Assembly (NCBI GenBank): GCA_050955045.1
Contig: JBPBQV010000001.1
Span: forward strand, 62,001-126,000
Length of the DNA stretch: 64,000 nucleotides
Direction of reading: 5' to 3'
Source: Mucilaginibacter_A sp050955045
GTDB lineage: Bacteria; Bacteroidota; Bacteroidia; Sphingobacteriales; Sphingobacteriaceae
Shown in pieces: positions 51,951-61,186 of this stretch; within the stretch, counting starts at the first letter, position 1, and each line of letters begins with the position of its first letter. The notes below the pieces were generated by a model. It made no database searches and was not told where the DNA came from. It worked only from the letters and a program-made list of their open reading frames with translations. The position numbers and the translations under genes are program-made.

Positions 51951-54074
51951 TTAGTTTGAGGTTTTTGCACTGATAATCCCTATTTCTGCAGCCGTAATTC
52001 CATTACCATTTACGCTGTGTTTCCCCACAAAACGAATGAATTTTGTAGTAATTAAATGTGGCAGTTGCACTACCTGGTTAATCGGGTTTGCACGAATATT
52101 AGAAAACTCGCCACTGGTAATTTCCCCCCAATCGATACCGTTTTTACTGGCATAAAAGGAGTATTGATCTGCCACGCCTGCCAGCTTGTTATCCTGCCGC
52201 GGCAAATAAGTAAAGGCAGAAATGATAGTAATTTTCCCCAGATCAATACTGATTATTCCGGGCGAAAATTGCTGCGTGCTATCAGTTTTCAACGTGCTCC
52301 ACAAGGTGTTTTTATCTTCATCAACCGCATTCTGAACGTTGGATGATGCATTTATTTCCAGTACTTTCCAGCCAGATTTGCTTACTTCAAACTGTACAGA
52401 ACTTACCTCACCAACTTGATTTCCATCGATTGCAACCGCTCTAACCAAACCTCCGTTTTCCAATAAAAAAGGAGCTTTGTAAGCTGGAGAATTTGCAGTC
52501 GGCATCGTTCCATCCAACGTAAAATGCAAAGCCGAAACCGGCGCTACCGTTTCAATTTTTACCATTCCTTTTGGATCTCTGCTGATGCCTGGCGCGCTCA
52601 AATGCACTGGTTCTTTGTACAAACTAAAATCGCTTAAAGCAATGCCAACCGGAGATTTAGTTATGCGCAAACGAACTTTTTGTGCGGTAATATTTTGTAA
52701 CAAACGGATCAGCCGGTTTGCACCAATGCTGGTTGCTGAAGCAATTTGCTGCCAGTTGCCGTTGCGCCAAACGTCTATTTCAAAAGCTTCAATGCGCTGT
52801 CCAAGCTTGATATTTTCGCGTAAACGGATCACGTTGAAAGTTTTTTCAGCACCTAAATCAAGCGTTAAAAAAGGTATTTTTACATTGTCATCTGTTGCCC
52901 AATACGAGTAGCGATCATTATCCAATAAAAACTTCGGACCAAAATTATTGCTGTTTTTACCACGGATATTACTGGCTTGGATTACTGCGCCTTTTGCAAG
53001 GTTCGTAGCGAAAGTTTCCTTCAGAATCGATCCAAATTTTTTCAGAGAATTTACGTCTTCCTCATCCAGCAAACCATCTTTATTGGGCGATAAACCAAGA
53101 TCGAGGTTTGCTCCTCTGCCCACGCTTTTATAATAAAGATCCAGCAAAGTATATGCTGATTTAACCTGGCTGTTCTGGCTTTCATGATAAAACCAGCCCG
53201 GCCGCAGCGAAACATCACATTCGGCTGGCATCCAGTACTTTCCGTTGTGTGTACCTTCCGTTCCCAACCAGTATTTTACATAACCGTTGGCCGGAGTTTT
53301 GCCCGAATCCGGTGCTTGCGGCGTGTAGGTTGCCCAGCAGGTTTCGCCGGCATGTCCTTCTTCATTTCCAACCCAGCGCACATCATGGCCAACATCGCCG
53401 AAAATTGTTGCTGAAGGTTGCATTTTCCGGGTGATCGCCCAGGTTTCTGGCCAGCCGTAATAAGTCGTCCGGTCTATCTTTCTGATTTCTCGCGCGCCGC
53501 CGTAAAAACCATCGCCGCCGTTTGCGCCATCGTGCCAGGAAATGAAAAGTTTGCCGTAATTGCTGTACAGTTCTTTAAGCTGATTCCGGTAGATTTTTAC
53601 ATATTCCGGTTTTCCGTAAAACCTGCTATTCCGGTCCCAGGGCGAGCAGTACAAACCCATTTGCATTCCTAATTTTTGGCAGGCCAGCTGGTATTCTTTC
53701 ACCATATCGCCTTTGCCGTTTTTCCAGCTGGTTTGGCTGATGTTATGTTCAGTAGTTTTTGTTGGCCATAAACACAAGCCGTCGTGGTGTTTGGCCACGA
53801 TGACTACGCCTTTAAAACCGCCTGCTTTTGCTGCGCCTATAATCTGCGCCGCATCAAAATGTTTTGGGTTAAAAATCGCCGGATTTTCATCTCCAAAACC
53901 CCATTCTTTATCAGTATAAGTATCCACTCCAAAATGAATGATGCAATACATTTCCATTTCGTGCCAGTTCAGCTGCGCTTTGGTTGGCAGCACGCCATAA
54001 GGTTTTGGTGCCGTTTGACAAAAGCCGGATGCTGTTTTTAGCAGGATAAAAATGGTAAGCAGCAGCGTTTTCAT
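51951..54074 (-). CDS. GH29 alpha-L-fucosidase with F5/8-type domains
   Basis: The start ATG at 54074 (MKTLLLTIFILLKTASGF) sits two bases after the upstream stop; a start at 54092 would overlap it. The 707-residue protein has the GH29 barrel (NWHEMEMYCIIHFGVDTY, GFKGVVIVAKHHDGLCLW, GLYCSPWDRNS). The nucleophile segment is probably LFISWHDGANGGDG. Residues ~350-700 contain a discoidin-like domain, a CHB_HEX-like segment (HFTLDGTMPTANSPAYK) and a second F5/8 domain. It removes alpha-linked fucose, as on core- or antenna-fucosylated N-glycans. Confidence 0.92.
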   Translation of the reverse strand: MKTLLLTIFILLKTASGFCQTAPKPYGVLPTKAQLNWHEMEMYCIIHFGVDTYTDKEWGFGDENPAIFNPKHFDAAQIIGAAKAGGFKGVVIVAKHHDGLCLWPTKTTEHNISQTSWKNGKGDMVKEYQLACQKLGMQMGLYCSPWDRNSRFYGKPEYVKIYRNQLKELYSNYGKLFISWHDGANGGDGFYGGAREIRKIDRTTYYGWPETWAITRKMQPSATIFGDVGHDVRWVGNEEGHAGETCWATYTPQAPDSGKTPANGYVKYWLGTEGTHNGKYWMPAECDVSLRPGWFYHESQNSQVKSAYTLLDLYYKSVGRGANLDLGLSPNKDGLLDEEDVNSLKKFGSILKETFATNLAKGAVIQASNIRGKNSNNFGPKFLLDNDRYSYWATDDNVKIPFLTLDLGAEKTFNVIRLRENIKLGQRIEAFEIDVWRNGNWQQIASATSIGANRLIRLLQNITAQKVRLRITKSPVGIALSDFSLYKEPVHLSAPGISRDPKGMVKIETVAPVSALHFTLDGTMPTANSPAYKAPFLLENGGLVRAVAIDGNQVGEVSSVQFEVSKSGWKVLEINASSNVQNAVDEDKNTLWSTLKTDSTQQFSPGIISIDLGKITIISAFTYLPRQDNKLAGVADQYSFYASKNGIDWGEITSGEFSNIRANPINQVVQLPHLITTKFIRFVGKHSVNGNGITAAEIGIISAKTSN

Positions 54075-54076
54075 CC

Positions 54077-56371
54077 TTAATGTTTTAGCCAAGCTGATGG
54101 AACATCTGTTATCGCAGAACCGTTTACGCTGTATTTCAGCTTCAAAGTATAACCGCCGCCACCTTCTACAAAATCCAGCGCAATGGGCTGCAAACCAGCT
54201 TTTAAAGCAATCTGTCCGCTTTTTTCAATCGGGCCGTGCCAGCCATCGTTATTTACCACTTCACGCTCGGCAATTTGCAGGATTCCACCATCATCACAGG
54301 TTAAATAAAAGCTGTAAATACCATCCGCAGGAATATTTAGAAAACCGGTATATTTCAACCCGAAACTTGGCGCTGTTACTTCTTTTGGCACCACAATTTC
54401 ATCAACTCTGATCGCCAGTTTTGGTTGCCCGGCCATCAGTTTAGCCGATTTATATTCTCCAGGATAATAATTGCAGATCAATCCGTTTGCAATCCCGGCT
54501 GGTTTTGCCGGTTCAGCCAGCGTTTGCTGCGTGTAATGCAAATTGTAAACATCGCCACGGATTCCGCCCGGCGTAAAAGCCGCCAGCCGGATGAACACCG
54601 ATTTTTGTATGGTAAAAGAAGCATTGAGCGCGGTGGAATTGCTATCCGGCAAACTGCCATCAGTAGTATAACGCAGCGTTAAATCAGGCAATGGTTTCTG
54701 CGGATTTAGAACTGTGGAATCAACAAAAACACTTTGCTCAACCAAACCCATAATATCCGGCAAACGGTAATGCACGTGCAGCGCATCCAGACGCGGGAAA
54801 TTTATTTTCAACCGTTCTAAATAGCTGTCGTACAAATCTTTATTCGTCCACAAGCGTTCGGCTAAAGCCGTCATCCGCGGAAAAATCATATAATCTGCAC
54901 GGTTTTCTGTTGGAATGCGTTCCGACCATACATTTGCCTGCGCACCAATAATATTTTTGGCTTCTGCGGAGGTTAAACCAGCCGGAATTGGGTTGAAGTG
55001 ATACACATTGGAGATGGAATTTTGATCCGGCTCGTTATCAAAATAAAGCGGGTTTCCGGGCGACATCACTACCAAATTTCCATTTTTGGCTGCCTTGATT
55101 GGTGCATTCGGAACCCAGGTTCGCCAATATGTAACCATCGCGGTCGGGCTGATGCCGTCTTCCAGAATCTCGTCCCAGCCAATCAACTTTCTACCTTTAG
55201 AATTGAAGAATTTTTCCATCCGGTTGATGAAATAGCTTTGCAGTTCGGCTGTGGTTTTAATGCTGTTTTTAGCCATAAAAGCTTTGGTACTTTCAGATTG
55301 TTCCCAGCTGGTTCGGTCAACTTCATCGCCACCAATATGGATGTATTCGCTCGGAAAAATCTGCATAATTTCCGTAAAAACATTCTGCGCAAACTCATAA
55401 GTCGATTCGTTACTCGGACAAATCGGCGTGGTAAAAAGCTTGCCAAATTTGCTTCCTCCGGCACAACTTAAAAACGGATAACTGGTAATGGCCGCCATCA
55501 TGTGGCCGGGCATATCAATTTCCGGAATGATATCGATGTGGCGCGCCAGTGCATAAGCAACGACGCCTTTCATCTCTTCCTGCGTATAAAAACCGCCGTA
55601 AAGTGTTTTGCCGTTTCGCTGAATGATGTGTTTTGGGTCCAAAGCCAAATCCGGGTTATCTTTTGATCTTAAAATCATCAAAGAATCCTGATTATTGAAC
55701 GTACGCCAGGCACCTTCTTCGGTCAATTTCGGATATTTTTTGATTTCGATACGCCAGCCCTGATCATCTGTTAAATGCAGATGAAATTTGTTGAACTTGT
55801 ACAAAGCCAGCAGATCAATAAACTTCTTCAAATAATCTACCGAGAAAAAATGCCGGGAAACATCCAGGTGCATTCCGCGCCAGGCAAAAGCCGGATGATC
55901 AGCAATAATCACCGCCGGAACGGAAATCTTTTTCAAAAAAGTCTGGCTATGTTCATCCGCAGGCAGCAATTGTCGCAAAGTTTCTACTGCTCGAAACATG
56001 CCCGATGCTTCTTTTGCCACTAAAATTATGGCGTCTTGGGTGATGTTGAGCTGATAACCTTCGGGTGCTTTGATGGCATCGTCATACCGTAAAGAAATAT
56101 TCCGGGCCGCACTGCCGCTGCCTGTTTTTAAGGGTTTGCCAAGATATTGTTCGATTAGTAAATTGAGTTGTTCGGCTTCATTTTGAAAACGCGCATCGGC
56201 AAAAATCAAACGTGTATTGGCCGTAATGCTGAAAGTGCCTTTTCCGGCAGTTAAAGCTGTTGGGTACGGAATTAAAGGAAACTTGAAGTCTGCTTCCTGC
56301 GCTTTGGCATCCAAAAAAATGGTGCATAAAAACAGTATCACCATTATTTTCCAACTCGTATTTTTTTTCAT
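54077..56371 (-). CDS. GH20 beta-N-acetylhexosaminidase
   Basis: The 764-residue protein has a signal peptide, a GH20b domain at ~25-145 and the GH20 catalytic barrel (FAWRGMHLDVSRHFFSV, FHLHLTDDQGWRIEIK, HIGGDEVDRTSW). The Asp-Glu catalytic pair is near residue 347. A C-terminal CHB_HEX segment (LRYTTDGSLPDSNSTALNAS) and a PA14 domain (~640-760, FLNIPADGIYSFYLTCDDGG) follow. It releases terminal GlcNAc or GalNAc. GlcNAc produced here would feed the NagB protein of the same operon. Confidence 0.95.
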   Translation of the reverse strand: MKKNTSWKIMVILFLCTIFLDAKAQEADFKFPLIPYPTALTAGKGTFSITANTRLIFADARFQNEAEQLNLLIEQYLGKPLKTGSGSAARNISLRYDDAIKAPEGYQLNITQDAIILVAKEASGMFRAVETLRQLLPADEHSQTFLKKISVPAVIIADHPAFAWRGMHLDVSRHFFSVDYLKKFIDLLALYKFNKFHLHLTDDQGWRIEIKKYPKLTEEGAWRTFNNQDSLMILRSKDNPDLALDPKHIIQRNGKTLYGGFYTQEEMKGVVAYALARHIDIIPEIDMPGHMMAAITSYPFLSCAGGSKFGKLFTTPICPSNESTYEFAQNVFTEIMQIFPSEYIHIGGDEVDRTSWEQSESTKAFMAKNSIKTTAELQSYFINRMEKFFNSKGRKLIGWDEILEDGISPTAMVTYWRTWVPNAPIKAAKNGNLVVMSPGNPLYFDNEPDQNSISNVYHFNPIPAGLTSAEAKNIIGAQANVWSERIPTENRADYMIFPRMTALAERLWTNKDLYDSYLERLKINFPRLDALHVHYRLPDIMGLVEQSVFVDSTVLNPQKPLPDLTLRYTTDGSLPDSNSTALNASFTIQKSVFIRLAAFTPGGIRGDVYNLHYTQQTLAEPAKPAGIANGLICNYYPGEYKSAKLMAGQPKLAIRVDEIVVPKEVTAPSFGLKYTGFLNIPADGIYSFYLTCDDGGILQIAEREVVNNDGWHGPIEKSGQIALKAGLQPIALDFVEGGGGYTLKLKYSVNGSAITDVPSAWLKH

Positions 56372-56377
56372 GTTGAA

Positions 56378-58249
56378 TTATTTTGCTGCGGATAACTGAT
56401 CCAAAATAGAATGATCCAAAGCCGAAATTTCCAGATGGCCAGATTTCAGCTGATCAAAAACTTCGATTTCGTTTTGTCCTTTTTTCAACCAAACAGCCGG
56501 AACGTAAATGGTTTGCTGCGGACCGATTTTCCAGTATTTGCCCAGATTATGTCCGTTTAAAAACACGAAACCTTTGCCAAAACTGCGCATATCTAAATAC
56601 GTGTCGCCGGTTTCTTTTAGATCGAACGTTCCTTTGTATAATGCCGGCTGGCCGATGCTTCTTTTACCGGCAAAATTCCATCGTTTCAAATCCTCAAACG
56701 GAAACTGGTACATTTTCCAAGTCGATAATTCAGTTCCGTTTAAGGTAACATTTTCGGTAATTCCCTGCCGGTTATCATTTAAAAACGGACCGTAATTAAT
56801 GCGGCCGTTGTTCTCCACCAAAATATCTAAAACTGCGTTTGGGGCGATGTTTTGCAGCATCATCGAATCCTGTTTCAGCCTTCTGTCCAAAGTTGTTACC
56901 ATTTTTCCATTGATAAAAACAGTAGCGTAATCTCGCATTTCTTTGATTTTCAACAATCCATCTGCTTTATTTTTGAGCGTGGTTCGATACAAAACAAAGC
57001 CATAACCTTGGTCCAAATCTTCAAAACAAAGCGGCGTTTTCGCTTCAACTGGTTTTGGCAGCTGATCAAATAATCCGGCAAAAGCAGTCAGTTTGATGGA
57101 TGGAATGGCGATGGTTTTTTGCTTCGCCGGAACTTCAGGAAGCTTTTGTCCGGCAGGCAGATATTTGGCAATCACTTCCCGAAACTGAAAATATTTTTCC
57201 GTTGGATTGCCGGCTTCGTCCAGCGGCGCATTGTAATCATAACTGGAAACCTGCGGCGAATACGGGTTTTCCCTGTTCATGTTTGCGCCGTTCATAAAAC
57301 CGCGCGTGGTGCCGCCATGAAACATGTACATATTGATGGAAATGCCCGCCGCCAAAATTTTATCCAGTTTTTCTGCCGCTTCTTTTCCGGAAACATCGGC
57401 GTGTTTTTTGCCCCAGTCGTCAAACCAGCCGGGATACCATTCGGCCACATAATACGGGCCTTTTCCGTTATGGTATTTATTGATCAGTGCTTTCACTTTC
57501 TGCGGATCTTCCAAACCGTTTACAGCCGGCAAAAAGCCAGGCAAATAGCCTTTTGGCATTTGATCCGCACCATCACAAGTGAATAAAACGCCGTCAAAAC
57601 CAGCATCACGAAAGAGTTTTTGGTTGGTATCGAGGTAAGTTTTGTCATCACTGTAAGAACCGTATTCGTTCTCAAACTGAACCATCAAAATATTGCCACC
57701 ATGCGTTACCTGTAAAGGCACTAATTGCCTGGCAACCTGATTGATATAGTTGCGATAAGCAGTCAGAAATTTCGGGTCCTGACTACGTACTTTGATTGTT
57801 TTATCTTTTAAAAGCCACCATGGATAGCCGCCAAATTCCCACTCCGCACAAACGTACGGACTTGGCCGCAGCACCACGAACAAACCTTCTTCGCCCGCAA
57901 TTTTGACGAATTCGGCAATGTCATTGTTTCCGCTGAAATCATATTTGCCGGGCATCGGTTCGTGTGCGTTCCAGAAAACGTACGTGCCGATGGTGTTTAA
58001 ACCCATTGCTTTAGCCATTTTCATGCGCGCGCGCCAGTATTCGCGTGGGATACGCGGGCAATGCATCTCGCCGGAAATCATCTGAAAAGGTTTTCCATCG
58101 AGCAGAAAAACGCTGTCGGCGAGAGAAAAGGTGTGAGGTTTGAGGTTCGGGATTTGAGGGTTGAGCGAGGAGGTTTGAGCGGAGAGCAATGAACTATCAG
58201 CTATCAGCAAAAAAATAGTCGATAAAAACAGTATCAGTTTATTTTTCAT
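56378..58249 (-). CDS. GH35 beta-galactosidase
   Basis: This 623-residue secreted protein has the GH35 barrel: QMISGEMHCPRIPREYWRAR, IGTYVFWNAHEPMPG (acid/base Glu in NAHEP), VQFENEYGSYSDD and MYMFHGGTTRGFMNGAN. Beta-sandwich domains follow (MFINGK-like FINGKMVTTLDR, GFVFLNGHNLGKYW). It removes beta-galactose from antennae. The N-terminal segment SSLLSAQTSSLNPQIPNLK comes from TTTGAGG-like tandem repeats in the DNA (58135-58183). These look like a dispersed low-complexity repeat inserted between signal peptide and domain. Confidence 0.94.
   Translation of the reverse strand: MKNKLILFLSTIFLLIADSSLLSAQTSSLNPQIPNLKPHTFSLADSVFLLDGKPFQMISGEMHCPRIPREYWRARMKMAKAMGLNTIGTYVFWNAHEPMPGKYDFSGNNDIAEFVKIAGEEGLFVVLRPSPYVCAEWEFGGYPWWLLKDKTIKVRSQDPKFLTAYRNYINQVARQLVPLQVTHGGNILMVQFENEYGSYSDDKTYLDTNQKLFRDAGFDGVLFTCDGADQMPKGYLPGFLPAVNGLEDPQKVKALINKYHNGKGPYYVAEWYPGWFDDWGKKHADVSGKEAAEKLDKILAAGISINMYMFHGGTTRGFMNGANMNRENPYSPQVSSYDYNAPLDEAGNPTEKYFQFREVIAKYLPAGQKLPEVPAKQKTIAIPSIKLTAFAGLFDQLPKPVEAKTPLCFEDLDQGYGFVLYRTTLKNKADGLLKIKEMRDYATVFINGKMVTTLDRRLKQDSMMLQNIAPNAVLDILVENNGRINYGPFLNDNRQGITENVTLNGTELSTWKMYQFPFEDLKRWNFAGKRSIGQPALYKGTFDLKETGDTYLDMRSFGKGFVFLNGHNLGKYWKIGPQQTIYVPAVWLKKGQNEIEVFDQLKSGHLEISALDHSILDQLSAAK
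58135..58208. repeat. TTTGAGG-type short tandem repeats inside the GH35 gene
   Basis: Degenerate units of GGTTTGAGG/GGGATTTGAGGGTTGAG occupy 58135-58183. Then ACTATCAGCTATCAGC occupies 58193-58208, a direct 8-base repeat. They encode the linker after the signal peptide. The base pattern differs from the neighbouring coding sequence and probably arose from an intergenic repeat. No known function. Confidence 0.5.
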
Positions 58250-58255
58250 GATAAA

Positions 58256-59677
58256 TTATGCGTTCAGCAATTGTGGTTTCTGCTGATAGGTTTTCCACAA
58301 AAACTCACCAAAAATAGTGTTGGCCCAGGCAAACCAACTGCGGGTAAAATCTGCCGGATTATCTTTGTTAAAAGTTTCGTGCATAAAACCGGTTCCGGCG
58401 TGGTTTGCTTTCAGCATGGCAATGCATTTTTTGATTTCTGCATCGTCTGTACTGGTTAGTCCGCGCGCAATAATGCTGAGCGGCCAGATCATGCCATCTT
58501 TACCAACGTGCGGGCCGCCAATCCCTTCGCCTGCTTTTCCCTGATAAAAAAACGGGTTACTGAATGATAAAACGAACTTGCGCGTATTTTGGTAAACCGG
58601 ATCATTAACCGGAACTGCATCGAGATAAGGCAAAGCCAGCAAACTTGGCACATTGGCATCGTCCATTAAATTATGATTGCCGAAACCATCTACTTCGAAA
58701 GCGTAGATTTTGCCAAATTCCGGATGGTTTACCGTAGCATATTTTTGCAAAGCCTGTTCTACTTCCGCAGAAAGAGTTTTTAAATCGGATACCAGTTTTT
58801 GGTCGGTAAAAACAGCACTCACCAATTCGGCGGCTTGTTTTAAGCTGATGACCGCGAAAAAATTGGACGGAATTAAATACGGATAAATGGTAGCATCATC
58901 GCTTGGGCGAAACATCGAACAAATTAAACCGGTTGGTTTTACGGGGAAACCGTAACCGTTCATCGGCAAAGTGTCAGTTGGTTTTTCAGTTTGCCGCTGG
59001 AAATGATACGGACCGCGATCCGTTTTGCGCTGCTGCTGTTTAAACGTTTGCAGAATCAGTTCGATGGATTTTTTCCATTCGGCTGTAAAAGGTTTGGTGT
59101 CGCCGGTTTCTTTCCAGTAACGATGCGCCAGCCGGATGGGATAACACAGCGAATCGATTTCCCATTTGCGCTCGTGGATGCCGGGTTTCATATCCGTTTG
59201 ATCGGTTTTCCACTCGCTTATTTTGGTATCATCTTTATAAAAAGCGTTGGCATAAGGATCTTCCAAAACACAATGTGCCTGCCGGCTGATCACGCCGGCA
59301 ATCAGTTGCCGAAGCTTTTCATCTTTTTTGAGAAATGGCAGATACGGCCAAACCTGCGCGCAACTGTCGCGCAGCCACATCGCATCGATATCGCCGGTGA
59401 TAACGTAAGTATCTGGCCGTGCTTCTTTTATGGTATAAAAAACGGTGGTGTCGAGTGTATTTGGGAAACAGTTTTCAAAAAGCCAGGCTAGTTCCGGGTC
59501 TTTTACTTTAGCTTTAAACTGCGCGATGGCATCTTCCACAGCTTTGCTGGTAAAATTTCTTTTGGCTAAAGGCGGACGATGATTTTCGTAAGGAACCAAT
59601 CCGGCAAAACCACTTTTATTGATCAGCAAACTAGCTGATAACAGACCTGCTTGTTGCAAAAAAACACTTCTTTTCAT
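58256..59677 (-). CDS. GH125 exo-alpha-1,6-mannosidase
   Basis: The 473-residue protein begins with a Tat- or Sec-type signal (MKRSVFLQQAGLLSASLLIN). It shows GH125 (formerly DUF1237) segments: FENCFPNTLDTTVFY, TYVITGDIDAMWLRDSCAQV, DGFGNHNLMDDANVPSLLAL, GGPHVGKDGMIWPLSIIARG and MHETFNKDNPADFTRSWF. GH125 enzymes cleave alpha-1,6-mannose, complementing the GH92 enzyme of the same operon in trimming N-glycan mannose. It sits six bases upstream of the GH35 gene. Confidence 0.93.
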   Translation of the reverse strand: MKRSVFLQQAGLLSASLLINKSGFAGLVPYENHRPPLAKRNFTSKAVEDAIAQFKAKVKDPELAWLFENCFPNTLDTTVFYTIKEARPDTYVITGDIDAMWLRDSCAQVWPYLPFLKKDEKLRQLIAGVISRQAHCVLEDPYANAFYKDDTKISEWKTDQTDMKPGIHERKWEIDSLCYPIRLAHRYWKETGDTKPFTAEWKKSIELILQTFKQQQRKTDRGPYHFQRQTEKPTDTLPMNGYGFPVKPTGLICSMFRPSDDATIYPYLIPSNFFAVISLKQAAELVSAVFTDQKLVSDLKTLSAEVEQALQKYATVNHPEFGKIYAFEVDGFGNHNLMDDANVPSLLALPYLDAVPVNDPVYQNTRKFVLSFSNPFFYQGKAGEGIGGPHVGKDGMIWPLSIIARGLTSTDDAEIKKCIAMLKANHAGTGFMHETFNKDNPADFTRSWFAWANTIFGEFLWKTYQQKPQLLNA

Positions 59678-59707
59678 AAGTTCAAGTTACAAGAAATTGG
59701 TGCAGAA

Positions 59708-61021
59708 TTAAAGATAATCCTCTTTCATGGTATAAGTTTTTACACCGATTCGGTGTCCTTTCATCCCATAAAACAAAATAAACAGATAGCACGGTACAAG
59801 CAGCCAATAAGCATTTTGTGGATTAACCACATCGGCCAAACGGCCGTAAGCCAGCGGAATTAATGCGCCGCCGCCAATCGCCATAATCATAAAAGATGAA
59901 CCTATTTTGGTAAATCGACCCAAACCAGCAATGGCTAAAGGCCAGATTGCAGGCCACAACAAAGAATTAGCTAAACCAAGCAAAGCAATAAATAAAACGG
60001 AAATATAACCGGTGGTGAAAATTGCACAAAGTGAAAACACAACGCCTAAAACTGCAGAAACTTTCAAAGCTTTTTCTTGGGTAAAATATTTCGGAATACA
60101 GATGATGCCGGTGATATAACCGATGATCATCCCCAACAATGTACAGGTAGTGAAAAATTTTGCAGTTGATAGTGGAATTCCCTGACTTGCGCCATAACTG
60201 ATGATGGAATCTCCAGCCAAAACTTCCACGCCAACATATAAAAACAAGGTAAAAACGCCTAGCAGCAAATGCGGAAACTGGAAAATGCTGGTTTTATTGG
60301 TGTTGGCTGCGGCAACTGCTTCATCTTCGTGATCGGTATCAATTTCGGGTAAAGTAGAAAACGAAACCAGAATAGCCAGGATAACCAGAACGATAACGAT
60401 GACAATATAAGGTGTTATTACGCGATGTGCCAGTTCATTCAGTTCGGTAACTTTTTGTGCTGCGGGCATCGAAACCAGTCTCGCTTTCAGTCCGTCGGCA
60501 TCTTTCAGCGTAATCGCTCCTAAAACAATCGGCGCAATAGAACCGGCCACTTTATTACAAATTCCCATGATACTGATGCGTTTAGCAGCACTTTCTGGCG
60601 GGCCCAAAATGGTAATGTATGGATTGGAAGCGGTTTGTAAAACCGCCAAACCTGTTCCCTGCACAAATAATCCCACTAAAAACAGTATATAAGTTCTGCT
60701 TAAAGCTGCCGGAATAAAAATCAAAGCGCCAACAGCCATAATGCCTAATCCGAAAGACATGCCGTTTTTAAAACCTGTCTTTTTTAAAAGCCAGGCCGAC
60801 GGAATGGCCATCACCAGATAAGAAATGTAAAATGCAAAGGCGACTAAATAAGATTGGAAATTGTTCAGTTCGCAAGCCAGTTTTAAATATGGAATTAAAA
60901 CGGAATTCATCCAGGTTACGAAACCAAAAATGAAAAAAAGGGCGCCAATAATCAGAATGGCTTTAGAGCTTTTATCCGGATTTATGCCTGATGAACCGGC
61001 CGGACTGGAAACATTTGTCAT
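59708..61021 (-). CDS. Sugar MFS transporter of the FucP/NagP family
   Basis: The 437-residue protein has 12 helices. The FHS (fucose/glucose/galactose/hexosamine:H+) family features are ALFFIFGFVTWMNSVLIPYL, GTGLAVLQTASNPYITILG, CNKVAGSIAPIVLGA and GLANSLLWPAIWPLAI. In the PUL it most likely imports GlcNAc or fucose released in the periplasm. Gene order next to nagB favours GlcNAc (NagP-type). The sugar is inference. Confidence 0.9.
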   Translation of the reverse strand: MTNVSSPAGSSGINPDKSSKAILIIGALFFIFGFVTWMNSVLIPYLKLACELNNFQSYLVAFAFYISYLVMAIPSAWLLKKTGFKNGMSFGLGIMAVGALIFIPAALSRTYILFLVGLFVQGTGLAVLQTASNPYITILGPPESAAKRISIMGICNKVAGSIAPIVLGAITLKDADGLKARLVSMPAAQKVTELNELAHRVITPYIVIVIVLVILAILVSFSTLPEIDTDHEDEAVAAANTNKTSIFQFPHLLLGVFTLFLYVGVEVLAGDSIISYGASQGIPLSTAKFFTTCTLLGMIIGYITGIICIPKYFTQEKALKVSAVLGVVFSLCAIFTTGYISVLFIALLGLANSLLWPAIWPLAIAGLGRFTKIGSSFMIMAIGGGALIPLAYGRLADVVNPQNAYWLLVPCYLFILFYGMKGHRIGVKTYTMKEDYL

Positions 61022-61082
61022 TTTCTATCTGGTTTTAGTTAATGTTTTTTAATTGATAAAAGAAGCATTGAATATTCTGTGG

Positions 61083-61165
61083 TCGTCATCCTGAACTTGT
61101 TTCAGGATCTCTCAGGACAATTAAAACTTGCATGTGAGATACCGAAATAAATTCGGCACGACAAA
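61083..61165. repeat. REP-like palindrome downstream of nagB
   Basis: GTCATCCTGAACTTGTTTCA (from 61085) and a partner near 61132-61165 (GAGATACCGAAATAAATTCG, then GCACGAC) form an imperfect inverted repeat in the 165-base gap. It resembles 21964-22067 in its GTCAT-CC-GAACTTGTTTC segment, so it is a dispersed family in this genome. Confidence 0.7.
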
Positions 61166-61186
61166 CCTTTCAATAAACTGAATAAA